Assembly: GCA_020744425.1 (NCBI GenBank)
Contig: JAGMUV010000001.1
Span: 3,720,001 to 3,784,000, forward strand
Source: Dactylonectria macrodidyma
Lineage: Eukaryota; Ascomycota; Sordariomycetes; Hypocreales; Nectriaceae
DNA: 64,000 nucleotides
Reading direction: 5' to 3'
Positions 42,201 through 53,154 of this stretch are shown one piece after another. How positions within the stretch are numbered: the first letter of the stretch is position 1; every line of letters begins with the position of its first letter. The notes beneath the pieces were generated by a model that saw only the letters and a list, made by a program, of their open reading frames with translations, made no database searches and had not been told where the DNA came from. The translations under genes were made by a program, and so were the position numbers.

Positions 42201-45172
42201 AGTATATAATATTCTTTTATTATTAACTTATTAAGCTTCTTATAATTTATATAAAAATACTATTTACTATTCTTCTTTTTTATAAATAGGACTAGTAATA
42301 TATATAGTGCATTACTTATTAATATAATAAATCCTTTTTATAAATACTTTTTAATATAGTTCTTTATTACTTCTAGTTATTTAAAGCTTAATTTATATAT
42401 TAGTAAGACTTTCTAATTATTAGAGATTAGCTCTTTTAATTCTAGCTTTATATTAATACTTAGTTAGTAAAGTAATAAAGCATTAGACTTAGCCTTAGAA
42501 AAAGTATATTATAAGTATAAGTATTATTAAAATAATTTTAATTCTACTTTCTCCTTTAATTTAAATATATCTTTATAAAGGTTTTCCTTTTTAACTTCTC
42601 TCTATTCTAATTATTTTTTAATAATCTTATTAATCTCTTAGAAGGTGACTTTACTAATTTATTCAGTATCTTCCTACTTAACCACCCTTTCCTATTACTT
42701 ACTAATACTAATAATACTGATTTTAATTATAACTCCTTTAGTATTAATTATTAGTTATTATAGTAAGTTAGCTTAGATTATTATTAGCTTAGTATTAAAG
42801 TCCTTTATTAAAAGAGAGGGTGTTATATCTTTTAATGCTCTGTTTATCTTAGTTATATTCTCTTTAGTATTATCTGACTATTGCCTCTTTAATAAGCAAT
42901 CTCCTTTCCTAAGGATCTAATCCTTATAGGCCTTCTTTTATTCTATACTTAATTAGTTATATTATTCTATATTAGCCTAGTCTGCTAGCCTTAAATAGTA
43001 AGGGCTCTTTAATAAAGATATTAGTATTATAATATTATTATTAGAGTAATCCTTTAGCCTATTATTAAGCTATTATAAGTAATAATATTTAGTAAAGATT
43101 TCTATATTATACTTTTTAAACTACTTCTTTTTAATAATTAAGTCTTAATATATCCTAAGTTCTAATATTAGATAATTTAACTATTATTTACTATCTATAT
43201 CTAGTATTATTATTATAATATAGGTAATCCATTATTATCTGCCTTTATATCCTTTAATAGTAAGTCTCTGCCCTAAGATTAGGATTTAGTAGCTCTATAG
43301 TTATTAGTATATTCTTAGGGCTAGATCCTTATTTATAAAGATATAACTATCCGCTTTAGTATTATATAGACCTTTAACTTTAATTACTAATTTTAAACTT
43401 ACTATTATATAAGGATAGTAGAGCTTCTCCTTACTAAGTAGTTTATCTATATTAATTAAGCTCTTATTAAAGATTAGTAATTATTATTTAAGTCTTAAAG
43501 AAGAGACTTCTCTTAAGACTTATCTTTTTCTGACTTAGAGGATGACTTATTTAATTTATTAAGGATTATAATAATAATTATCTGCTTTACTTTCTTAGCC
43601 TTAGTATAAACTTCATTTACTTCGCCTCCCTTTAGATACTCTTAGTAAGTATAGCTAACTTTCTTATACTTAAAGTACTTCCTTTCTTTAGCTAGCTTAT
43701 AGATCTCTAGGTCTTTAAAAGTCTATTTACTATTAATCTTAATCTTTAAGTACTTAAGTATTAAAGTTACTAACTTCTTAGTATCCTTCTTCTTAGTAAT
43801 AGTACTATTATTCTTATTAGTTTATAACTTACTAATTCTCTTACTATCTTTCTTTATTAAAGTCTTTATATAAGCCTCTTTTATTATTATAATATTACTA
43901 AGTACTATTATAAAGGTATTAAAGCTTACCTTTTTAATAAAGCGCTATATAGTTATAATATATTTTATCTTTACTAGTACTTTATTATAGAGCTCTTCCT
44001 TCTAATCTCTTTTAAAGATCTTAGTATTATTTACTATAACTAAGAACTTAATATAGAAGCTATACTAGCTACTATTAGTATAGTATCTTAAGGCCTTAAA
44101 CTCCTCTTATACTTTAATCTTCTTATTCTTATTTTAAAAGAGGGTTATTAAGGCTTAGAAGATATCTTTAGTAGTCTTAAAAGTATCTTCTTTAGTATTC
44201 TTAAGTATATAAGGGCATAAATAAGTAGTTATAATACCCTTATAATAACTGAAAATATAATATACTTTATCCTCTTCTTCAGAATAGTCTTATAGGCTAT
44301 TATATTATAGCTTATATCTGGCTTTAATAAGCTAGTCTTTAAAGTCCGGTTCTTTACTATTATTAAGCTTAAGTAAGTCACTCTCCTGCTTTTAGTATAG
44401 CTTAGTCTTAGCTATTATCTTACTTCTAAGAGGCATATCTATATAGAGAGAGGCAGTATGCTATACTACTTTTAACTATACTAGTTTCTTATTAATCCAT
44501 ACTACTTTAACATAGGCTATCACTTTAGCCTTAATTGCCTTATTATGCTCTTTAATAAGTTATTTAATTATCTTAATATACTTATTATATAGCTTAATAA
44601 GCTTATCTTACTACTCTTTAATTACTAATTACTTAGTAAAATTATAAATTATTAAAGCTTATATTTTAAAGTATTTTTAAACTATTAATTTAATATTATT
44701 AGTATTAATTAAGAGGTTTTTAAATCTTCTATTCTAGTCTTTTATATAAATCATAAATTAGCTATTATTTATAATCTTATAAGTTTAAGCATTTAAATCT
44801 TCTTTAATAAAATCTATTATAAGTTATATAAAAGGTCTAATAAATATCCTTTTATTATCTTCTATATTAATAGTCCCTTTACTATCCTTATTTATAGACT
44901 TAGTAAAGTATTACTAGACTTATTAATAAAAAGCACTCTTTTAGTATACTTTATTAATACTCTCTTTATTAACGCTTTATGCGCCTAACTTAGAGCTCTT
45001 AGTCATATTAACTACTAATTGGTTCCAGTTTATAGTAGTTTACTATTCATACTTATATCTTACTATAGATAGGCGGATCTATAGTCAGATCTAATATAAT
45101 GATTAACCTTATACTAACGTACATCAGAGTTAATCAAGATATAGGTAGAAAGAATAAAAGATCGTAGTATAA

Positions 45173-45367
45173 TATCATAGGCCAGATGAGATTAACTTAA
45201 GAGGTATTACTACTATATTACGAGAATACTACGATAAAGAGGAAAGAGAGAAAGCAGGCAGGCGTGTAGATGCATAGACGCGTTAATAGTCCCTATAGCC
45301 TGCTTCGTGCGTCCTAGTTACGTATCGACCCCACCCTAGGTCCAGCACTCCAGACGCTCCTGTTACA
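45173..45367 (-). repeat. Gypsy 5' LTR (right copy)
   Basis: It is 195 bases long and ends TGTTACA, next to the duplication CTTTC at 45368-45372. Confidence 0.85.
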
Positions 45368-46123
45368 CTTTCTTTATAATAAAAGACTAGAAGCATTCTT
45401 CTATAACTTCGATATTTTAGTTCAGTTAAGGGTTAATATATTCCTTTAGGGCTATAATCTTCCCTTATAGGGTTAGCTCAGTCCTAATATATTTCTTAAA
45501 GACAGGGCCTAGGGATTCTATAACTATAGTCTTTAGAAAAATCATCTTTTCCTTCTTCTTATCGATTGAGCAGTTATAGCGGGTTTTCTTATATCTTCAC
45601 ACTATATAGTCTCTTTTATATCTTAGGATGCATATTCTCTCAGTCTCTTTCCAAGCATCTAACTAATAGTCAAATAGCTTAAGTTACAGTTATTTTTCTT
45701 CAATCTCCATCTAGTCCAGAAGACTAGGGGGAGTCAGTCTGTCTTTTAGATCAGCAAAAACGGGTTCCTTTATACTAAAAACCTTATCTTTAATATCCTT
45801 AGTCTAATCCAGGTTAATATAGTCCTAGACTTTATAGTCTTAGGATAGGACTTTAACTTCATTAACCTAAGAGATCCAGTCTTCTCTTTTCTTATATTTA
45901 ATAAGAGATTTAGTTAAAGATAACTTTATATCTATCATCTTATTATTATTTAGGGTGCTCAGTAAGGGAGATTATAATAGCTTTAATTCGTAATATTAGT
46001 CATAATCCAGCAGCTTGGAACTATATGCCTTCCTAGCTACGGATTAATTAGAGTACTATGCATATAATCAGACGATATAAATTAATGCAAATAGCCTCAA
46101 AGAGCTACTACCAGGCTCATAAC

Positions 46124-46306
46124 TATTAAAAGCTAGCCGCAGCAGGATGCATAGGAATTGTATATTATGATTGATCTGACTAGCTAGAAAAAGGGGAGAC
46201 GCCGCAGTCGGCTTTATAATCAGCGATGTCGGCTGCTGCCTTACAAATTAGGTGTAAATCGGGACAGTGGCTAAACCCGGATTGTACGGTCGGATCCACA
46301 CCAACA
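46124..46306 (-). repeat. Copia 5' LTR (right copy)
   Basis: It is 183 bases long and followed by the duplication GTATA at 46307-46311. The primer-binding site lies just left of it at about 46108-46123. Confidence 0.88.
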
Positions 46307-46311
46307 GTATA

Positions 46312-46889
46312 TTTCACGAACCAGCTGTTGACTTCTCAAAACTAACCCTGGTCATCACCAAGATCGCCTCCATCCGCGCACAAAAAGGAAAATGCAATCG
46401 ACGGCATCCGAGCATCCGAGCTGAGGACCGGGAAGAGGAGGCGGTGGGCCAGATGTGCGCCGATTTCCCGACCGTTAGAATCATCAACTCTGCTCGGAAA
46501 CTCCAACGGCTTCGAGAATGGACCACATGCTCTTCATCGCCGGCAATTGCTGGACATCCATCCTTCATGCATTGTTGATGCGGTTAGTGTGCGGTGCCTG
46601 GTGTCGATCGGGACGGGCGTACCCGCCTTGCGGCCGTGCGTGACGATGTCTCAGGCATCGGGGCCACGGGGCCGACTTAAAGAAGCTCGCGACAGAAACA
46701 GAGATAACTACAGAGCAGTTTCGTCGCGACAAATTCGGTCTCGACGACGAAGGCCGCTACTACCGCTTCATTGTCGCCCGCGGCCTCGAGGATGTCGGTC
46801 TGCAGGAGTCGAGGAAGCAGCGCGAGATTGCGGCGGCAACCGGACGATGCGTCACGTCGCAGGACGTGTTTAGACAAGCGCCTCCATAA
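46312..46889 (+). pseudogene. Patatin-like phospholipase, 3' relic
   Basis: Reading across frames gives SVRCLVSIGTGVPALRP, then RRDKFGLDDEGRYYRFIVAR, GLEDVGLQESRKQREIAAAT and GRCVTSQDVFRQAPP, ending at TAA 46887-46889. These are the usual C-terminal motifs of fungal patatin-like proteins, which are often N-terminal effector domains of NLRs or stand-alone lipases. At least two frameshifts (near 46630 and 46672) are needed. The catalytic G-x-S-x-G half is missing; the relic begins at the target duplication of the Copia insertion. The stretch 46312-46570 is less recognisable. Confidence 0.6.
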
Positions 46890-47280
46890 GGACAAGAATC
46901 TGTTCTTTATGTGGAGAGCAGAGTTCCTCGGCTCTGTGATGGCATTTGCCGTCGTGCGCCCTTGACGACGCCCGGGACGCGCTTTGGGATACAGATTAGG
47001 TACAACTTCACTCAGCCGCATCCCCTTTTTGGGCCAATCGAGCACTATAGTACCCACTTCAGGGCTGTCTATTGGAGCCAGCGTACCACTTTCTTCTCAT
47101 CTTCAGGTCAGGTGAAGACGCCACGGAATTGGAAGGTCGCTACAAACCAGCGATTGAAATTTTATCAATTGCAATATAAAAGGCCTTGACCTTCAAGCGC
47201 ATACAGTATGCAGTCGACACTGCAAGGCCCAATTTCACCTCCATCATCCTCAGTTGACCCCGTACACGCCGCGAACCTCA
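46890..47280. other. Intergenic, promoter side of the next gene
   Basis: A TATAAAA-like box occurs at about 47175. No gene is seen. Confidence 0.4.
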
Positions 47281-48384
47281 ATGTATCCCACCATTACATC
47301 CTCGCCACCGCCAGCCATCGCCCAGCGCGATGACGAATGCGGGTTCCAAGGCAATCCTGACCTCTATGGCCTTGGAATCCGCCTTGGTATCTACTTTCAA
47401 TGGGTAACCGTCTTCATCGTCTATATGTGGTACCCGGAAGGTCACAAAGACCTGTGGGAAGCCTACGTTGCCTTTCTCTTTTCCCTCCTTGTCGCTATTA
47501 TCGTCGTCACTATTCGTGCCGAGTCCACCTATATCGTTGAGGTCCTCGTCGTCATGTACATCATCTTCGGCGGCTCCTACGTTATCATGCACGTCGGCTA
47601 CCGCGACCAACACCGTTTGCGCGTTACAGTGCCGGGGTGGCTCGGGATGTTTTTGACGACAATCGTACTGACCGCCGCGGCCATCTACTGTAGCTGGTTC
47701 TGGCTCCATGGCATGAATACCAACTTCCTTGACACGCCGTGTGGAAGCTTTGCCTTCCTGTTTGCAAAGGTGTCACTACAGAACCAGTCGGTTATAAAAT
47801 TTTTCGCTACGATATCAACCCTTTTGGCTATCCTTTCGCTCTTCACTCTCATAGCTTTCCCCATCCTACTTTTTAGAAAGGGTAAACTCTCTTTTGTGGC
47901 ACCACCCCTTGCCGATATTTCGGGCGAGGATTCAGAGCATGGAGCAACGGGCGAGGTCACATGGCGTGCATTTACGACTATGGATGGACAGCTAGAGCTT
48001 GCTCGGAAGGTCGTTTACTGGGGCCTTCCTCTGGTTTTCAGATTCTTATCTCCTCTTTTCATGGCATGCTCATTGGTATATTCTATCCTGGGAATCGAGT
48101 TGAGTCTGTACTGGAACTCAGTGACTGGTGTCAACACTATCGACGGTGCTGGCCAGCTCATCCCATTTGTTATCGGCCTTATTGGCCTAGCCAAGGTAAC
48201 TTATTTGGCTATCCGTATGGTGAGTGTTTTCTCTTTGCTGAAAACCCTCCAAGAGAGCCCATACTAAGCTGAGGAACAACAGTGGTACCAGGAGAGATAT
48301 CCAACCTCAGACGGCGATAGGACGGTAGCGGAGAACAATGCTGAGAACCAGACGCATGGCCTAAAAGGCCTTAAAACGAGCTAA
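47281..48384 (+). CDS. Hypothetical seven-helix fungal membrane protein, 346 aa, two exons
   Basis: The first ATG is 47281; the frame is open 27 bases further but without ATG. Exons 47281-48219 and 48283-48384 join in frame (intron GTGAGT...ACAACAG). Near the N-terminus the cysteine-bearing CGFQGNPDLYGLGIRLGIYF starts the first helix. This head is typical of a fungal family of unknown function, in which the G-N-x-D-x-Y-G-x-G-x-R pattern recurs. Further helices are AYVAFLFSLLVAIIVVTI, IVEVLVVMYIIFGGSYVIM, GMFLTTIVLTAAAIYCSWFW, ATISTLLAILSLFTLIAFPI, FLSPLFMACSLVYSILGI and LIPFVIGLIGLAKVTYLAI. The C-terminal exon is polar (GDRTVAENNAENQTHGLKGL). It lies directly right of the patatin relic and appears intact. 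Confidence 0.78.
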
Positions 48385-49396
48385 AATGGTTGTGGCTGAG
48401 AGGTTGCGTCAGACCATGCTCTGTTACCGCTTGCCTGACCCCCCGGGTCCTTTGTCTATCTTGGTAGGCGTACTAAGATTCACCTGTGACTTATTGGTGA
48501 TGTTCATACCTCTTTATAAAGCATGACTTGCTAAGTCTTGCATCGGCGAGGCAGACTCGAGTGAGAGAGATGGAAGGTGATGACAACCACACTAGCGGGC
48601 AGAAACGTATATGAGGCTGCCTCTTTTAGGTGGATTGTAGGCAGATGAACCGCTTGCCACCTCCTGAGGTTGCCTTAGTGAAGACCCCCTGAGGCCGTTG
48701 CTTTACCGACGAGAATCAGCATTGCTTAGGGCGGAGCTCATACATCTCGGCGCATTCACGGTTAGTCACTTCGCGTGATGAATGTTCGGCCATGCCTTTG
48801 CTCCTCTCGGTAGCGGTCGCCGTCTTCCGTTGGTGTGGGCCGCCGATTTCTGTGGCGCAGTGTGGCTCAACCAAAAAGAATTATTTGGCGGCGATTGTGG
48901 TGAAGCCAGCTCGCACGAACCGTCTGGTGGCCTGAGTTTACTATGGAGGGCGCGGAAGAAAGATCGTTTTGGAATAGGAGACCGGACCCCGTACGGGGAC
49001 CGCCAATGCCTTTCGGAACAGGCCTGAGAAGCAAGGCACTTACTTGCCTTGTGAAAGCAAGAGCCTGTTTTGTGGCCCGAGCTTAATTTTTGGACCTCCA
49101 GGAGGGCACGGAAGGAGAAAAAGAACCTTTCGTTCCCCAAGACAAATCATTCCATTTTCTCGCACTCGCACGCCGTTCCTCCCGTCCCACGGCTCATCGA
49201 AGTGCCACTAGTCCTCCACCGCGTAGGCACTCAGTTCGCCAACCGTGCCGAGCTCGACACCGAGCTCGAGATCTTCAAGATTCTCAGAGGCCCAGGAGAA
49301 TGAATTTAACCTCCACCATCGAACTCGAGCCAGCCACCAATAGTAGGCACGGTTCATTAACTCTGCAAGTCGAAAGTACCTCGTATTTGCGAGCTG
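48385..49396. other. Intergenic with a dispersed-repeat fragment
   Basis: Around 49025-49075 the words AGGCACTTACTTGCCTTGTG and GAAAGCAAGAGCCTG resemble 52285-52325, suggesting remnants of one repeat family. Frames here, including a 124-codon minus frame at 48766-49140, are polar and without motifs and are not called. Confidence 0.4.
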
Positions 49397-50497
49397 TCAT
49401 ATCGCAAATACTATGATAGTAAGGGGGACGGAGACGCACCAGTATATCCAAAATTTGGGTTTTCCAGCCGTGAAATCCTCGGTCATGCTAAAGAGTCCGG
49501 TGCTGAAACTCATTGGAACGAAAACAGCCAAAAGCAGTGTCATCAAGCCCAGGTGCTGAGACTCGCTCTGACGTCGTTTATCTTCGCACATCTTAAGAGC
49601 GGCAAGATGAGAGTCCACTTGTTGTTGCACGTACTCTTTCAATATGTGCAATTGTTTGAATATGAAAAACCAGTCGGAAACGTTAATAGGTATCATAAGA
49701 TTGCTGTCGGGCGACCCTGAACCAGTTCTGCTGTTTGCAGACTCCTGGAGTTTCCAGTAATAATATATTTCATCCGTTGGGTTGATGGCTAGCTGATGAA
49801 GATTTCGCTGCATGACAAGGCAACACATTGCTGCCAAGAACCTAAACATCTCCAATTTTAAGACGGCCGCGTCGTAATTTGCGGAATCGTCCGCGCTCAG
49901 ATGGAGGAGATCGAGCGTCTCGGCGTCATATTGAAGAAATGATAATGTCTGTTGCCAATTTGACAACACGAATTTCTCAAGCATGATGCATGCCATTCGT
50001 AACGAGCAACTGGTGCCAACGCCTTGCGGGGCAAGTGCCCAGAGAGGGGCTCGATATGTGTGAAGGTGGTTCATGAGAGGCACCAGGAGCGATTGTTTGG
50101 ATCCAAGATTATCTTGGATGGGACTGAAGCTACCTAGTGTTTCACTCCACGTCGACCACCGAGAAGGGGAGGCTGACTCCTCCAGTGGAGCATCCAAGAG
50201 CAAGACTGCTGTGGAAAACGATTAGCGCTGCTTCTCGAACCAAACTAGAGCCGCACTACACTGACATTCCCAGCATCCATCAGCATATTCGCGGAACCAT
50301 TGGGATACAGGATGAACAACCAGACCGACCGGCCCCTGCCTCGTGTTTTGCATGAACACTCGCCGAGCGATGCCGGGCCCAACGTCAAGATACCAAGATG
50401 ATCGTGGAGGATTGTCCGGAAACTCGAGAACCTTGAGATAGAGAGTGCTGGGTGTCTGGATGTGTCGCGATAAATACGATGGCCTCGATTGAGACAT
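49397..50497 (-). pseudogene. CorA-like membrane protein with one in-frame stop
   Basis: From ATG 50497 the frame runs 366 codons with one interruption, a TAA at 50222-50224 between WFEKQR and SFSTAVLLLDAPLEE. The C-terminal pair of helices (LGLMTLLLAVFVPMSFSTGL and YWCVSVPLTIIVFAI), preceded by a long charged helix (VQQQVDSHLAALKMCEDKRR), is the CorA Mg-transporter-like layout. The usual G-M-N motif is replaced by STGLFSM, as in many fungal CorA-like proteins of unknown transport. No GT-AG intron removes the stop in frame that I can see. A C-to-T change would explain it, as would a sequencing error, so it could still be functional. Confidence 0.6.
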
Positions 50498-50929
50498 CTT
50501 GCAGATTGTTCATCAACGAATGCTGGAATTCAAGCAAGGGAGTAGGAAACTATTTGAAGGAAGACTCTGGGAAAAAACATCTCCTCGAGTAGCCGGGCTT
50601 TCTTTTCTGGCTCTGGGAACGTTTCGGTGGTCGCAGCGTCCCTTCTGCTGCGCTATCGTGCCTACTCAACAGCCCTTGGATTGTGCCCACTTTGTGATTT
50701 CCACAGGGAGTCCCGAGTTGGGTGGCCTCCACTTTGTCTCCGTGCGTTTATGAAGGCATACAACGTGGCATCTATCAAGGTCTCCAATGATCACAGTCTC
50801 CGTTCGCCTTCGATTGACCACCACAGGGGTTAGAGTGACCCGTCCCGCGCCCGAGTCTGCGAGTGAGGGGCGTTAGGCGCACCTGTTTTATCTCCTTGCT
50901 GCCTAAGCAGGCAGCTGATACATGCCACC
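50498..50929. other. Intergenic
   Basis: No gene or repeat recognised. Confidence 0.35.
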
Positions 50930-52130
50930 AACACACAACACCACGCCGCAGGCTACCGTTGTGGCTACCGTCCAGTGGCTTGATACTGCGGCCTCCTATG
51001 CCTCAATACCATCGGCATCCTGCCGCCTGCAAAATCTGTGATGTTGATGCCCTCCATACTCTAGGTTTAGCAAACGGCTACAGTCTGTAGATCCAGACCA
51101 CCCGCTCGTATCCCGCATAGCAAGACGACCGTTCCCACGAGGCAGAGGTTACGGGGGCCTTCAGCCGACCCGGACCAGGATCCAGAGGGCCGCAAGGCTG
51201 CTGCCGACCTTCCCTCAGCCGAAGCTCCTGCCTAAGAGACATCAACTTGCTCCAGCCACCCTAATCAACAAGGGATCTAAAAAAGGTTCCTGCCGTAGCC
51301 TTCCAACAATGGCTAGCAACAATACCGAACAGCCATCTGATCGTCTATCTAACAGATCTAAGAGCCCAGCTGACGCCGTTAGTCAGGGCTACGTTATCCA
51401 TCGAGCAGGCAGAAAGATCGCCGAAGGCAAGGGCCGCCTAGGCCGCGCGGAAGTCTTCCACAGAAGGCCGAAGGCGCCCGGCATGGCCTCCGTCACGCCC
51501 GCCACATCGACCCAATAGCCCAAATCCACATCTGCATAGACAACACATGCGTCATCCAGGGACTCCTTGGAGATGCGCCGAACAGCTCTCAAGAGGCCTT
51601 TCTAAACACACACTGGGCCCCCGGACACCAAGGAATCGTTAGAAACGAACAAGCTGACCGGCTAGCAAATGCTGGTACCAAGCTTCTAGCAGATCCGCGG
51701 AAACAGCCTACCTTAGCTGGCGTAAGTAAGCTACAGAAGACAAAGACTGGAGACCAACACAACGGCTAGTAGTAAGCCTAGCTACCGTAAGGTAAGAGAT
51801 ACAGAGAGCTAAGTCCGACGACGGCCTCGCTAGCCCGTCTAGAGGAACTGGACCTCCCACGTTCAGCCTTACACAACCTACTAGTTGTAAGGTCAGGCCA
51901 CGGTAACTTTGACTAGTATCACCATAAATTCAACCATAAAGATAACGATCTCCGTTCCTGCCGAGGGCTCCGGACCCCAGAACACCTTGTCTTCTGCCGA
52001 AAGCCCAGCAGCTCCAAGCCCGATGGCCGACCTTCAAGCCCCAGGCCCGGAACCCTAGGGAATACTGACACCATCTGGCAACTATCCCAAAGGACTTTGC
52101 CAGTTTCTTCAAGGTTACCGGCTTCTTTAC
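50930..52130 (+). mobile_element. 3' fragment of a LINE (Tad-like) with RNase H remnant
   Basis: Pieces in different plus frames recall the C-terminal part of a non-LTR reverse transcriptase polyprotein. They are SKSPADAVSQGYVIHRAGRK (about 51370-51415), IHICIDNTCVIQGLLGDAPN (about 51525), THWAPGHQGIVRNEQADRLA (about 51610-51670) and a cysteine-bearing tail, PEHLVFCRK (about 51970). The WAPGHQGIxxNEQAD box is characteristic of the RNase H domain of such elements. Several frameshifts and stops are present, and the reverse transcriptase part is absent. The limits are approximate. Confidence 0.65.
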
Positions 52131-53154
52131 ACAGACAGCTCCCTAGGGCGACCTAGGCTAGCAGCCTACCCTCTTCTTATCCTAGACAATACGGAACCCG
52201 GGGCCTAAGCCATAGGTCAGAGCACTTGCTCTCCAATTGACCATCTTGCAGAGCCTGTTAGCTGAGGTTGGTAGCCAGGCTGGCGCGGGGCGAAAGGCAC
52301 TTGCCTTGTGAACGAAAGGGCCTGGCACAAGCACTTGTCTTGTGAAGCATAGCATGCGCGGCGAAACCCTGCGTAGGCATCGCCTAATGGCCCCCTGGAT
52401 CATACGCAGTTGTAGGCGTCCTCGCAGGTGTCTGTTGGAATGACACTGGCTTTATAGGCGGTTGAGAGGCTCTGGGCAGGTGACTACAGGCACTGGTGGT
52501 GTCTCCAGCCTCTTGCTTTTTGAGACGCTGTGCACAGGCACTGGCTTACAGCTAAGACCCTACGTTTGACAGCATTTGCAGTTAAACACCGTTTCCTGTC
52601 CTTAATTCTTTATCTTTTAGCCGCATAATTTATTTAATTTGGATCTTCCTCAGGAAGTAGTATTAAATGATTATCCATGACTATTGATGTTGGATGAAAG
52701 GGGTACTTCTGGCAAAGGTCTCGGATTAGACTTTGCAAGCCTGGGGGTCTCTCGTTGCGTCGGAGTCTCGCACGGCATTTCGAAGAGTCTGGAGCAGAGC
52801 CGTATGGTCTTAGTGATGCGCTGCCATGGTTGACTCGTCGCTATAATCACCTTCCTCTAGAGGGAAGTCAACATACGTGAGATTTGATTGGTCAGTTACG
52901 TAACTAACAAGTGATTATGGGTCTTTAAGGGGTGGCGGCTTTCCGTGTCTTCATGTCCTCTAGGAGCCTTTTCGTCTCTCCATTCCTTAAGACATTAACT
53001 GTCTATATTACCTCACTTTCCTTATGTTATGATTACTCTTGCCTTCCGTTAAGGAATTAACTAAGCAATTTCTATGGGCTTCTAAAGCAATGTATTTACC
53101 ACTTCTAAGTAATATATAAAGAGTGCCTAACAGCTGGTAGTGGAGGGGAGGAGG
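52131..53154. other. Intergenic, repeat-derived
   Basis: The words AAAGGCACTTGCCTTGTGAA and AAGCACTTGTCTTGTGAAG lie near 52288-52350. Bases 52964-52978 match the complement of 579-593. No gene is seen; the right part is the 3' side of the NLR. Confidence 0.4.

Larger units (their letters stand above)
39072..45367 (-). mobile_element. Gypsy-type LTR retrotransposon nested in the Copia element, RIP-degraded
   Basis: Two 195-base LTRs (39072-39266, 45173-45367) are flanked by the exact duplication CTTTC (39067-39071, 45368-45372). A polypurine tract (AAAGAGAGGGGTGA on the minus strand) directly abuts the left LTR, giving minus orientation. The reverse-transcriptase core survives as IYINNILIYLEN at about 41925-41962, where the two catalytic aspartates (usual YVDD/YIDD box) now read N-N. 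A gag zinc knuckle remnant is at 43636-43677. About 6.3 kb long, with stops throughout. Confidence 0.88.
33797..46306 (-). mobile_element. Copia-type LTR retrotransposon, RIP-degraded, carrying a nested Gypsy element
   Basis: Two 183-base LTRs (33797-33979, 46124-46306) are flanked by an exact 5-base duplication GTATA (33792-33796, 46307-46311). Orientation is minus: a purine tract (TAAGGGGGTG on the minus strand) abuts the left LTR. Next to the right LTR is a primer site, GTTATGAGCCTGG, matching the anticodon arm of initiator tRNA-Met, the half-tRNA priming known for copia-type elements. A reverse-transcriptase core with the remnant FIDNIIIMYP is at about 35515-35565. Without the nested element the Copia copy is about 6.2 kb. 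Internal sequence is extremely AT-rich with stops in all frames, so nothing is expressed as protein. Confidence 0.88.

Noticed and set aside
47254..47280. Upstream extension of the membrane protein at 47281
   Set aside because: It would need a TTG start; the first ATG at 47281 gives the typical N-terminus.
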